Shown: piece by piece, positions 1 through 6,607 of the stretch
How the letters are laid out: every line of letters begins with the position of its first letter
How positions within the stretch are numbered: the stretch's first letter is position 1
Origin: Caryophanales bacterium
Lineage (GTDB): Bacteria > Bacillota_I > Bacilli_A > RF39 > UBA660
DNA length: 12,885 bases
Reading direction: 5' to 3'
Assembly: GCA_016291995.1 (NCBI GenBank)
Contig: JAEEZV010000027.1
Coordinates: 1-12,885 of the forward strand
Notes under the pieces: generated by a model
The model's database searches: none
What the model saw: only the letters and a program-made list of their open reading frames with translations
Told to the model about the DNA's origin: nothing
Made by a program: the position numbers and the translations under genes

Positions 1-1308
1 CTTCCTAATAAATTATGCTTATATTATCACATTGGTGAATGCCTTGGATATTGTGTTAATAAGGTAGATAATAATGTAGTTAAGGAAATGAAAGATGAAA
101 TTATATCGTTTTTGAATGGTAATAATACAGTTGTTATCGACAAATTAACTAAGAAAATGAATGAATGTTCAGAACGTATGCAATATGAAAAAGCAATGGA
201 ATATCGTGATAATTTAAACTATATAAAGATAACATTAGAGAAACAAAAAGTTGAATTAGATGATCATTATGATAGAGATGTTATTGGCTACTACGAAAAA
301 GATAATTATCTATCTATCAATATATTATTTATTCGTGGAGGAAAATTATTAGATAAAAAGAGTAATATTTTTCCAATGATATCTGATACAGTTGAAGAGG
401 TAAATAATTATATATCTAACTTTTATGATAAGCATACTACAAGAGTAAAAGAGGTAATAGTTCCTGATATTGTAGATATAAATACATTTAAAGAGACATT
501 TAATCTTAATTTCTTTACTCCAGAAAAAGGAACTAAGAAAAAAATACTAGATTTGGCTTTTGAAAATGCTGAAAACTATTATAATGAACAAATAACAATG
601 TTAAGAAAAGATGAACAAGCATTAGATAATGCAATGAATGAACTTGGTAATTTACTTGGTATAAGTAATTTACATCATATTGAAATATTTGATAATGCAC
701 ATATCTTTGGTAGTTTTAATGTATCTGGTATGGTAGTATTTATCGATGGTAAAAAGGAAACTAATCTATATCGTAAGTTTAAGATTACAAATGATAAGAA
801 TGATGATTATGGTACGATGAGAGAAGTTATATACAGAAGATATTTTAGAGTATTAAAAGACAATTTACCAAAACCTGATTTAATACTTGTCGATGGTGGA
901 GTAGGACAAGTAAATGTTGCTAGAGAAGTAATAGATAGTCTTGGATTAAGTATTCCAGTTGCTGGACTTAAAAAGGATGATAGACATAGTACTAGTGCTT
1001 TACTTGGAAGATATCCTTTGGAAGAAATTGCTATTAGAAAAGATAGTTATTTATTCTTACTACTTACAAGAATGCAAGATGAAGTACATAGATATACGAT
1101 AACATATCATAAAGATATTCGTAGTAAAGGAGCACTCACAAGTATACTAGATAATATTCCAGGAATTGGTGATACAAGAAAAAAGAATATTTTAAAGAAG
1201 TATAAAACATTAGATAAAATGAGAGAAGCAAGTATTGATGATTTAAAGGAATTGATGCCTGAAAATATTGCTATTAGTTTTCATGAATATCTAGAAAATA
1301 TTAAATAA
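1..1308 (+). CDS. uvrC: UvrABC excinuclease subunit C, 5'-truncated by window edge
   Basis: UvrC makes the two incisions around a lesion held by UvrB in nucleotide excision repair. The frame is open from base 1, so 435 residues are visible and the N-terminal GIY-YIG nuclease domain (about 160 residues, by comparison with E. coli UvrC) lies upstream. Visible in order: CLYYHIGECLGYC near residues 6-18, whose cysteines 6, 14 and 18 have the 8- and 4-residue spacing of three of the four iron-sulfur ligands described for UvrC; a UVR motif (about 52-75) for UvrB contact; the RNase H-like 3'-side nuclease with FDNAH (230-234), LILVDGG (Asp at 298) and EVHR (His at 363); and a C-terminal helix-hairpin-helix region with IPGIG (about 386-390). 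The ATG at 88 is internal, not the start. The usual FD(N/I)SH motif reads FDNAH here. The next gene begins 55 bases downstream. Confidence 0.95.
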   Translation, partial: LPNKLCLYYHIGECLGYCVNKVDNNVVKEMKDEIISFLNGNNTVVIDKLTKKMNECSERMQYEKAMEYRDNLNYIKITLEKQKVELDDHYDRDVIGYYEKDNYLSINILFIRGGKLLDKKSNIFPMISDTVEEVNNYISNFYDKHTTRVKEVIVPDIVDINTFKETFNLNFFTPEKGTKKKILDLAFENAENYYNEQITMLRKDEQALDNAMNELGNLLGISNLHHIEIFDNAHIFGSFNVSGMVVFIDGKKETNLYRKFKITNDKNDDYGTMREVIYRRYFRVLKDNLPKPDLILVDGGVGQVNVAREVIDSLGLSIPVAGLKKDDRHSTSALLGRYPLEEIAIRKDSYLFLLLTRMQDEVHRYTITYHKDIRSKGALTSILDNIPGIGDTRKKNILKKYKTLDKMREASIDDLKELMPENIAISFHEYLENIK

Positions 1309-1311
1309 GAC

Positions 1312-1340
1312 TTTAAAAAAGATGTTCTTTATTATATAAT
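1312..1340 (+). promoter_or_regulatory. possible promoter for the 1364 gene and holA
   Basis: TATAAT at 1335-1340 lies 17 bases after TTTAAA (1312-1317), which matches the -35 consensus at four of six positions. It sits in the short gap after uvrC and would give a leader of about 17 bases before the ATG at 1364. Read-through from uvrC is equally possible because no strong terminator is seen in the gap. Confidence 0.4.
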
Positions 1341-1363
1341 TATAGTGTTGGATAGGTGATAGT

Positions 1364-2215
1364 ATGAAGGGTAAAATATTAAAGATATTGAATAATGATT
1401 TATATGGTAATGCTGATGATAGACAAATAGCTATATTTGCAGCATTTAATCATGTAAAATATATGAATAAATATGTTATATTTGCGTTTGATGGTGAATT
1501 TGATAAAAAGAAATTATGTTATGGATCAATTCATTTTAAGAAGGATTCTGTAGTTATATTTTCAGTAGCAGAAAGTGTTAAGGAATATATTGATGATTTT
1601 GTTAGTGAATATGTCGCAGGTAAAGTAGATCCTAAAAAGTTTGAAATATTAGATTTATCTGATTATAATAAAGCAGAAATGGTTACTTATTGCGAAGAAG
1701 AATATGAAGACTTAACTAAGTTAGATGAATTATCAATTAAAAGAGAAAAGAGAGAAGAAGAGGTAGTTACTAATAAGAAACCAGCTATTTTATATGTTCT
1801 ATTAGTAATTATGATATTACTTTTAGCGGGTGTTACATATTTATATTTCTTCCCAGAAAAGTTTACTGTTGAACTTAAGAAGATAGAATGTACGGCAACA
1901 TTATATAATAGTAAATTAGATATGTATTATACTTCTGATAGAACAATTACTTTTGATAAAGATGATAAACTTAGAGATATCGATGTAATTGATACATATA
2001 AATTTACGGATATTAATCAATATGATGAATTTAAAATGAATAATAAAGAATCTATTTATTTTAAAGATTTAGATGGAGCATATAAATATGAAGATTCACT
2101 TCATGAATTAAAACTAATATATAATGAAACATCTATCATCGAAGATTATGATGATATGTTTGCATATTTAAAGAGTGAGGGGCATAGTTGTACTGAAGGA
2201 ACTTATTATGAATAA
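1364..2215 (+). CDS. unknown single-pass membrane protein between uvrC and holA
   Basis: I do not recognise the family with certainty. The 283-residue protein has a mixed alpha/beta N-terminal half without a signal peptide (1-139). One strong transmembrane helix follows (about 140-163, from PAILYVLLVIMILLLAG), then a C-terminal domain of about 120 residues. A charged, Glu/Lys-rich stretch just before the helix suggests that the N-terminal half is cytoplasmic and the C-terminal half outside. The outer part begins ECTATL and ends GHSCTEG, so Cys176 and Cys276 could form a disulfide. It loosely resembles small YehR-like (DUF1307) lipoprotein domains, which is only an impression. The start is supported by a GGTGAT ribosome site. 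The stop overlaps the holA start by 8 bases, so the two are probably translated from one transcript. Confidence 0.85.
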   Translation: MKGKILKILNNDLYGNADDRQIAIFAAFNHVKYMNKYVIFAFDGEFDKKKLCYGSIHFKKDSVVIFSVAESVKEYIDDFVSEYVAGKVDPKKFEILDLSDYNKAEMVTYCEEEYEDLTKLDELSIKREKREEEVVTNKKPAILYVLLVIMILLLAGVTYLYFFPEKFTVELKKIECTATLYNSKLDMYYTSDRTITFDKDDKLRDIDVIDTYKFTDINQYDEFKMNNKESIYFKDLDGAYKYEDSLHELKLIYNETSIIEDYDDMFAYLKSEGHSCTEGTYYE

Positions 2216-3149
2216 TTTATACTTAATTATTGGAACTGATACAGAAAATTTAGATTTTAATATATATAATATTTTAAAAAATATTAAATATAATGAAGAA
2301 AATAAGATTACTTATGATTTATCAGAGAGTACATTATCAGATATTTTAGATGAAGCATCGATGATGAGTTTAATAGATCCAGTTAAAGTAATTATTGGAA
2401 CTAATCTTGATATAGCTAAAATAGATGATGATAGTATGGCATATTTATCTAAATATGTAGATAATTATAATAAAGATGTATATATTATTCTAATAGCACC
2501 TAAAGTGGATGCTAGAATAAAGAATTATAGTATTTTTAAAAATAAATTTAATGTTATTGATTTAAATAAAATTACGGAAAAAGATAATTTAATTAATTAT
2601 ATTGATAGTGATGTTAAAAGTAGAGGATATAAACTTATAGATACGGAATACTTCTTATCTAGGGTAGGAAATGATATTCATAATATTAATTTGGAATTAG
2701 AAAAATTATATATCTATAAAGAAAATGATAAGACAATAACTAGAGATGATATCGATAAATTAATTGCGGATAATATCGATAATGTCATATATGAATTCAC
2801 TAATGCTTTTTTAGAAAATGATTTAGATAAACTTACAAAAATGTATCAAAATTTTAAATTACAAAATATTACTAATGATTATTTGATATCTTCACTTATT
2901 AATACTCTTCATCAAGTACTTATTATTAAACTAATGAATAGTGAAGGTAAGAGTAATCTAGATATATCAAAGAAAATAGGTAAGAAAGAATTCTATGTTA
3001 AGAAAATGTTAGAAAGAACATATCCTTATAGTATAGATGACATTAGTGGTTATATAGATGCAATTACTAAAATTGATTTAAATTTCAAGAGTGGAAAAGC
3101 TAATTATGATGAACTAGAATTATTTTTAATAGAAAGAAACAAGTGTTAG
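2208..3149 (+). CDS. holA: DNA polymerase III delta subunit
   Basis: HolA is the clamp-loader subunit that opens the beta sliding clamp during chromosome replication. The call rests on the N-terminal NLYLIIGTDTENL strand-and-loop, the conserved fold length (313 residues, slightly short of the usual 330-345) and the C-terminal signature IDLNFKSGKANYDELELFLI, which matches the family's closing helices. I chose the ATG at 2208: GAAGGA lies seven bases upstream and the N-terminus then starts at the family's first beta strand. The upstream GTG at 2175 would add eleven residues without an obvious ribosome site. The start overlaps the previous stop (ATGAATAA), which indicates translational coupling. 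A hairpin terminator begins inside the last codons. Sequence divergence is high, so this rests on pattern rather than a database match. Confidence 0.85.
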   Translation: MNNLYLIIGTDTENLDFNIYNILKNIKYNEENKITYDLSESTLSDILDEASMMSLIDPVKVIIGTNLDIAKIDDDSMAYLSKYVDNYNKDVYIILIAPKVDARIKNYSIFKNKFNVIDLNKITEKDNLINYIDSDVKSRGYKLIDTEYFLSRVGNDIHNINLELEKLYIYKENDKTITRDDIDKLIADNIDNVIYEFTNAFLENDLDKLTKMYQNFKLQNITNDYLISSLINTLHQVLIIKLMNSEGKSNLDISKKIGKKEFYVKKMLERTYPYSIDDISGYIDAITKIDLNFKSGKANYDELELFLIERNKC

Positions 3150-3195
3150 AATAGTGTAAAATAATTATATTATTTGCTAATCACTTGTTTTTCTT
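3137..3195 (+). terminator. hairpin terminator after holA
   Basis: AAACAAGTG (3137-3145) pairs with CACTTGTTT (3182-3190), continued by TTAG (3146-3149) with CTAA (3177-3180) across a one-base bulge. The loop contains a further weak AAATAAT/ATTATTT pairing. A T-run follows (3188-3192). The left arm overlaps the holA stop. Confidence 0.7.
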
Positions 3196-3213
3196 TATTT
3201 CTTTTGTTAAAAT
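3185..3213 (+). promoter_or_regulatory. possible promoter for the WG-repeat protein
   Basis: TAAAAT (3208-3213) lies 17 bases after TTGTTT (3185-3190), a weak -35 that shares only the TTG. It follows the holA terminator directly, and the gene at 3238 has its own AGAGGTG ribosome site, so a promoter is needed somewhere in this 88-base gap. Confidence 0.35.
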
Positions 3214-3237
3214 TAATTTGAAATAAAGAGGTGTTAT

Positions 3238-4455
3238 ATGAAAAAGAAAATAATTATAATAGTGCTAATTCTGTTATTACTAGGTGCTGGTGGGTATACG
3301 GCTTATAGATATTTGAATAATAACAAAGTAGATAATGATACTAATGCCAATAATAACAAGTCAGAAACTAGTAATGAAAACACATCAGTTGATGAAGTTA
3401 ATTCTACATATAAGTATAGTGTTAATGGTGATGATACTTATTTATTCAAATTTGATGGTGAAAGATCTAACTTTAAAAAATTTACTTTGTATAAAGGCAA
3501 TGAGGAGATTAGAAGTTACACTTGCGAATATTCACAATGTTTTTTTAAACCTATAAAGGATAGTGGTAGTTCTTTGGATGAATATGGTATAGGTAATAAG
3601 GTTTTAATAGCTGCTTGTGATGGTGTGACTTGTGATAATGCAGGCTTAGCCTATGGTTATCCGCTTGGATTTACATCTCAAGATCATGATACTCCATATG
3701 GTACGGTTATACTTTATGATATACTTACTGGTAATACAGATATATTTAATAATGTTAAAGAGGGCATCTATGGTAGAACGGCGGAGTATAATACTTTTGG
3801 CATTAATGTTTTAGAATATAATGATAAAACTTATCAATTAGTTTCAAATGATGGTAAAATTAATAGAAAAGTTGACGTTGAATTACAACTTAGTTGTTAT
3901 GAAGGGTGCCATGTTTTATCTAATGAAGTAAATGATTTATTACCTGTTAAAAAAGATGATAAATATGGATTACAGAAACTTAGCACGGGCGAAATGTTAC
4001 TACCTTATGAATACGACGATATGGATGTTTATGTTAGTCATTGTAAATCGGTTAAGACTGATACGTTCGGCGCATATTGCGACTCTTATGAGTATCTTCC
4101 ATATTTCTATGCAAAGAAAGATGGGGTATTTAATATATATAATGCTAAAACGATGGGACGTGTTACAAATGAAGGATATGATAAAATTTGGACATTAAGT
4201 GATAAGATTATATTAGTATATAAAGACAAATATTTAAGTTTCAAATATTTAGATGAAACAGATGTTATTGAGGATAAGATCTTTGTTAATAATATATTAC
4301 CGGGATATCCTAAAAATCCTACGGGTATAATGATTTCATACAATTCAAATAGTACTGTTAAATTGAGAATTTGCGATGGTACTAGTTTTGAAGATCAACA
4401 ATGGCTTGAGTATGAATTTAATTTAGATACAAAGGAACTTAAAGAAATTAAATAG
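3238..4455 (+). CDS. membrane-anchored extracytoplasmic protein with WG-like repeats
   Basis: The 405-residue protein starts with a lysine-rich n-region and one hydrophobic helix (about 5-22), followed by a low-complexity Asn/Ser/Thr linker (27-57). No lipobox cysteine follows the helix, so it is probably an uncleaved N-terminal anchor with the bulk outside. The segment KKDDKYGLQ...EMLLPYEYDDM (238-262) and the related KKDGVFNIYNAKTMG...YDKIW (293-318) have the pattern of WG (KWG-type) beta repeats, normally YGLID..GK.vIP..YD.I. Nine cysteines occur, mostly in close pairs (96/101, 127/132, 220/224, 269/281, plus about 379), which is unusual for an exported protein of this type. The start is set by AGAGGTG at 3227-3233. 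It is monocistronic between two terminators. The biological role is unknown. Confidence 0.85.
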   Translation: MKKKIIIIVLILLLLGAGGYTAYRYLNNNKVDNDTNANNNKSETSNENTSVDEVNSTYKYSVNGDDTYLFKFDGERSNFKKFTLYKGNEEIRSYTCEYSQCFFKPIKDSGSSLDEYGIGNKVLIAACDGVTCDNAGLAYGYPLGFTSQDHDTPYGTVILYDILTGNTDIFNNVKEGIYGRTAEYNTFGINVLEYNDKTYQLVSNDGKINRKVDVELQLSCYEGCHVLSNEVNDLLPVKKDDKYGLQKLSTGEMLLPYEYDDMDVYVSHCKSVKTDTFGAYCDSYEYLPYFYAKKDGVFNIYNAKTMGRVTNEGYDKIWTLSDKIILVYKDKYLSFKYLDETDVIEDKIFVNNILPGYPKNPTGIMISYNSNSTVKLRICDGTSFEDQQWLEYEFNLDTKELKEIK

Positions 4456-4459
4456 TAAA

Positions 4460-4490
4460 AAAAGAGATTATTGATCTCTTTTATTTTGTA
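4460..4490. terminator. bidirectional terminator between convergent genes
   Basis: AAAAGAGAT (4460-4468) pairs perfectly with ATCTCTTTT (4474-4482) around a five-base loop. There is a T-rich tail on the + strand, and the A-run at 4457-4463 supplies the U-run on the - strand. It lies between stops at 4455 (+) and 4481 (-) and includes the last bases of the minus-strand gene. Confidence 0.8.
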
Positions 4491-5125
4491 AATAATAAGA
4501 ATGAAATGCATAAGCCAACAAATAGGGCTATGATTACTATGATATAAGACATTGAACTAAAGCCTCCAGAAGGCTTTTTTGTTTTCTTTTTAGGTAACGT
4601 TATTGTACTTTCATTAGTGTTTGTATCGCTTCCAGTATTGCTTCTTCCACTGGTTTGCTCATTTAAATCAATACCTTCACCAATATGATTAAATTCAATC
4701 CAATCGATGAATTTAATATCTTCATCTCTTTGCTTAATATATTTAACTTTGCTATATATGTTTTTAACACCGATAGTATTTAACATGTTACATGCATGAG
4801 TACCACAAGCATTTATTTTATTGTACATAATAGTATATAATTTATAATCGTTATCATGACTTGCTTCGGATATTTCTTTTTGAGGAATATCTGGTAAGAT
4901 ATATAATGAATCACCATTAATGGCATATAAACTATCACATACTCTCTTTATTTCTTTTTCGATAACTTCATTATCTTCAGAATTAGATACATCTATTTGA
5001 GGAAGGCCAATATACATTTGATAGGCATAACGAACTGTACTAGGTACACATAAATAGTACATACTACCATTCATATTATATAATTTATATGTTATATAGG
5101 AATCTGTTTTATATATAATATTCAT
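4481..5125 (-). CDS. C-tail-anchored protein of unknown function
   Basis: I do not recognise this 214-residue protein. It has no signal peptide. The first ~150 residues form a soluble, Tyr/Asn-rich domain, followed by a Ser/Thr/Asn/Gly linker, a KKKTKK basic patch and one C-terminal transmembrane helix (about 192-212) ending LLFTK. That arrangement predicts a tail anchor with the soluble domain in the cytoplasm. I chose the ATG at 5125 because AAGGAGG lies six bases upstream (reading the - strand). The ATG at 5143 would place that ribosome site inside the gene and add only six residues. It is transcribed alone and divergently from the gene at 5311, with an AT-only spacer on its upstream side. 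The function is unknown. Confidence 0.8.
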   Translation of the reverse strand: MNIIYKTDSYITYKLYNMNGSMYYLCVPSTVRYAYQMYIGLPQIDVSNSEDNEVIEKEIKRVCDSLYAINGDSLYILPDIPQKEISEASHDNDYKLYTIMYNKINACGTHACNMLNTIGVKNIYSKVKYIKQRDEDIKFIDWIEFNHIGEGIDLNEQTSGRSNTGSDTNTNESTITLPKKKTKKPSGGFSSMSYIIVIIALFVGLCISFLLFTK

Positions 5126-5149
5126 AATTTGCCTCCTTATCATAAATTA

Positions 5150-5178
5150 ATTATATCATAAAATATTATTAAATAAAT
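5150..5178 (-). promoter_or_regulatory. possible promoter for the tail-anchored protein
   Basis: On the - strand a perfect TATAAT lies at 5155-5150 and would start transcription about 18 bases before the ATG at 5125. The -35 region (about 5173-5178) is poor. The surrounding spacer (5144-5205) is almost pure A/T, which could act as an UP-like element. Confidence 0.4.
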
Positions 5179-5205
5179 ATTATTTTAATAATTATAATTA
5201 TATTT

Positions 5206-5262
5206 GCATACAACAGTTTGATAAATACCCTTAAAATGCTTGACAAATAAGCGTTTGTATGC
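5206..5262. repeat. 8-bp inverted repeat flanking and entering the 5311 promoter
   Basis: GCATACAA (5206-5213) and TTGTATGC (5255-5262) are exact reverse complements, 41 bases apart. The right arm fills the end of the -35/-10 spacer and supplies the extended -10 TG. The placement is what one would expect for a repressor bridging upstream and promoter sites, but the role is inferred. Confidence 0.5.
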
Positions 5263-5278
5263 TAATATATTAAGCCGT
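5240..5278 (+). promoter_or_regulatory. strong sigma-A-type promoter for the 5311 gene
   Basis: TTGACA (5240-5245), a 17-base spacer ending in an extended TGC, and TAATAT (5263-5268). The predicted start falls in TAAGCCGT (5271-5278), which recurs at the same offset from the -10 box in the sortase promoter. The leader to the ATG is about 36 bases. Confidence 0.8.
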
Positions 5279-5310
5279 CAATGAAAAAACAGTAAAGGTG
5301 GGGGGTAAAT

Positions 5311-5727
5311 ATGAAGAATTTTGTTATTGAGTATCTAAATGAAAATGAATTTAGAAAAAAAGAAAGAGCAATAAAAAAATATAACATGTTAGCCTATAAA
5401 AAACTTTTATTTGATTATTATCCAAGTTTAAGAGAAGGTAATTTACTTGGTGTTATGGTATCAAATAATCCTGAAGAAGGTATTAGTACTTATGAATTAA
5501 AGTTACCAACGGATGTAATGTTTAATAAAGTACATGGAGATATTATCTTACATTATTCTGTGTATGATAAAGAAAGAATTGTTATGTTAGATAATATTAC
5601 ACCGGATGATATTTTAATGGAAGGACATCAAAAAGAATTAACTACTTATAAGGGCGTTATGGTATCTAAATCACATGCGGAAAAGGATATCTTTAAAATC
5701 AATTTATTAAATATGTTAGATAAATAA
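5311..5727 (+). CDS. small soluble protein of unknown function
   Basis: I do not recognise this 138-residue protein. It has no signal peptide, no membrane segment and no cysteine. It opens with a basic helical region (residues 1-40, rich in Lys/Arg/Tyr) followed by a predicted beta-rich section with alternating hydrophobic residues (for example VHGDIILHYSVYDKERIVML around 74-93) and a short helix at the end. The start is fixed by the long purine-rich site AAAGGTGGGGGG (5294-5305). It is preceded by one of the best promoters in the window, so expression is likely high or tightly controlled. It is followed at once by a palindromic terminator, so it is probably monocistronic. Confidence 0.75.
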   Translation: MKNFVIEYLNENEFRKKERAIKKYNMLAYKKLLFDYYPSLREGNLLGVMVSNNPEEGISTYELKLPTDVMFNKVHGDIILHYSVYDKERIVMLDNITPDDILMEGHQKELTTYKGVMVSKSHAEKDIFKINLLNMLDK

Positions 5728-5757
5728 AATCTTGAATTCAAGATTTTATTTTTTTAA
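5722..5757. terminator. terminator built on a 30-bp perfect palindrome
   Basis: Bases 5722-5751 are a perfect palindrome centred on GAATTC. The left arm includes the stop codon of the 5311 gene, and a T-run extends to 5755. The inner GATCTT-like stem core is AATCTTGA/TCAAGATT. Symmetry means it could work on both strands, but there is no converging gene here. Confidence 0.7.
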
Positions 5758-5768
5758 TAGCTATAATG

Positions 5769-5777
5769 TGTTATAAT
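5769..5777 (+). promoter_or_regulatory. possible extended -10 promoter for the 5795-6435 pair
   Basis: TG at 5769-5770, one base, then TATAAT (5772-5777) forms an extended -10. No good -35 is visible because the region is occupied by the terminator T-run. The leader would be only about 11 bases, carrying just the AGAGGTG ribosome site. A second TATAAT at 5762-5767 is an alternative. Confidence 0.45.
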
Positions 5778-5794
5778 TATTATAGAGGTGTGAT

Positions 5795-6202
5795 ATGAAA
5801 AGAAGTAAAATCTATCATAATAAAACGATTAGTGATGATCTTGTAGATGATTATTCAGATGAAATACTTGCTAAGGATGCTGAGGAAAAGATAGGCGTAG
5901 TAAAATTAGTAGATGTTCTAACAGTACCATTCTTACTATTGTTTTTAGTAGCAGTGACTGTTGGTCCGATGTTTATTAAGATTCATTTACTATGTAATAT
6001 CATAACATATGGATCTTTTGCAATATCAGTATTTTTACTTATGTATGGCTATGCTGCGGCAAGAAAGACATATGATTCTTATAACATAGATACACTTTAT
6101 GATGCACAGGCAAAAAGGGATAAGATTAAGTTTATATTTATTTTGGTTGTTTTATTCGTATGTGCTATAACAAGAATAGTTATTTCGTTAATAAGTAAAT
6201 AA
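5795..6202 (+). CDS. small three-helix membrane protein of unknown function
   Basis: The 135-residue protein has an acidic soluble N-terminus (1-35) followed by three hydrophobic helices at about 37-60, 63-86 and 111-132, with a charged loop (about 88-110) between the second and third. No catalytic motif or known domain is visible. The basic first residues and acidic stretch suggest a cytoplasmic N-terminus. The start follows AGAGGTG at spacing 4-5. The stop is 14 bases before the start of the next gene, whose GGGAGG site lies in that gap, so the two very likely form an operon. Confidence 0.75.
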   Translation: MKRSKIYHNKTISDDLVDDYSDEILAKDAEEKIGVVKLVDVLTVPFLLLFLVAVTVGPMFIKIHLLCNIITYGSFAISVFLLMYGYAAARKTYDSYNIDTLYDAQAKRDKIKFIFILVVLFVCAITRIVISLISK

Positions 6203-6216
6203 TAGGGAGGTGTATG

Positions 6217-6435
6217 ATGGCTGATTTATCTTATGATTCTACTAAAGGTTATGAACTAATTGAAGAGAAAATTGGAAATTTAACTAGGGATATCGATACG
6301 ATGATAAATAGAAATGAAATATCTCCAGAAGCAGCAACATGGTTACTTAGTGAATTTAAAAATATGGTTAATACATGTAGAGAATTTTACTCAATGGGTG
6401 AAGAAAAGGACAATTCTCATCCATTAAGTTTTTAG
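6217..6435 (+). CDS. small acidic helical protein of unknown function
   Basis: The 72-residue cytoplasmic-type protein is predicted to be mostly helical (a first helix around 9-30 with IEEKIGNLTRDIDTMI, a second around 34-58 with PEAATWLLSEFKNMVNTC). No domain is recognised. Two in-frame ATGs occur, at 6214 and 6217. GGGAGG ends at 6210, so the second ATG has the better spacing (six bases after GGAGG) and is used here; the first would add one methionine. It follows the three-helix membrane protein in a probable two-gene operon, which suggests a shared job at the membrane, though nothing in the sequence says what. No clear terminator separates it from the tRNA gene. Confidence 0.65.
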   Translation: MADLSYDSTKGYELIEEKIGNLTRDIDTMINRNEISPEAATWLLSEFKNMVNTCREFYSMGEEKDNSHPLSF

Positions 6436-6471
6436 TTTTTTAAAAAAATAGTATTAATTATTTAAAAAAAG

Positions 6472-6480
6472 TGGTATGAT
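6472..6480 (+). promoter_or_regulatory. possible extended -10 promoter for tRNA-Arg
   Basis: TGG-TATGAT (6472-6480) forms an extended -10 box, with the tRNA beginning 12 bases after it. The -35 region is A/T only and matches poorly (TATTAA at 6452-6457). Co-transcription from the upstream pair is also possible. Confidence 0.45.
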
Positions 6481-6491
6481 TACATATGTGT

Positions 6492-6568
6492 GTCCTCGTA
6501 GCTCAGTAGGATAGAGCGATTGCCTCCTAAGCAATAGGTCGTTGGTTCGATTCCAATCGGGGACGCCA
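6492..6568 (+). tRNA. tRNA-Arg (anticodon CCT)
   Basis: The 77-base cloverleaf includes an encoded CCA end. The acceptor GTCCTCG (6492-6498) pairs with CGGGGAC (6558-6564) through one T-G wobble. The D stem is GCTC/GAGC. The anticodon stem ATTGC/GCAAT flanks the loop CTCCTAA with anticodon CCT at 6526-6528, reading AGG. The T arm is GTTGG-TTCGATT-CCAAT. The discriminator is G. AGG is a minor arginine codon in this window, where AGA dominates. Confidence 0.97.
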
Positions 6569-6578
6569 TTTGAAAAAT

Positions 6579-6607
6579 AAAAGAGAGATTAACAATCTCT
6601 CTTTTTT
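6579..6607. terminator. bidirectional terminator between tRNA-Arg and the pgsA-like gene
   Basis: AAAAGAGAGATT (6579-6590) pairs perfectly with AATCTCTCTTTT (6594-6605) around a three-base AAC loop. Runs of A before and T after serve both strands. The TAA of the minus-strand gene (6591-6589) lies inside the structure. Confidence 0.85.

Noticed and set aside
1309..1334. Hairpin AAAGA-TGT-TCTTT after uvrC as a terminator
   Set aside because: The stem is five mostly A/T pairs and the following bases are not a T-run, so it is too weak to claim.
2175..2207. GTG at 2175 as the holA start
   Set aside because: The ATG at 2208 has GAAGGA at the right distance and begins at the family's first strand. 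The GTG adds residues with no family match.
3335..4343. Three overlapping open frames within the WG-repeat gene
   Set aside because: They are in alternative frames or antisense, lack ribosome sites, and do not match any domain.
6436..6450. TTTTTTAAAAAA palindrome after the 6217 gene as a terminator
   Set aside because: It contains only A and T and would not form a stable hairpin.
6492..6568. tRNA-Arg as an integration site for the surface-protein region
   Set aside because: I saw no second copy of the tRNA 3' end and no integrase in the window. A conserved-type pgsA-like gene lies between the tRNA and the sortase operon.
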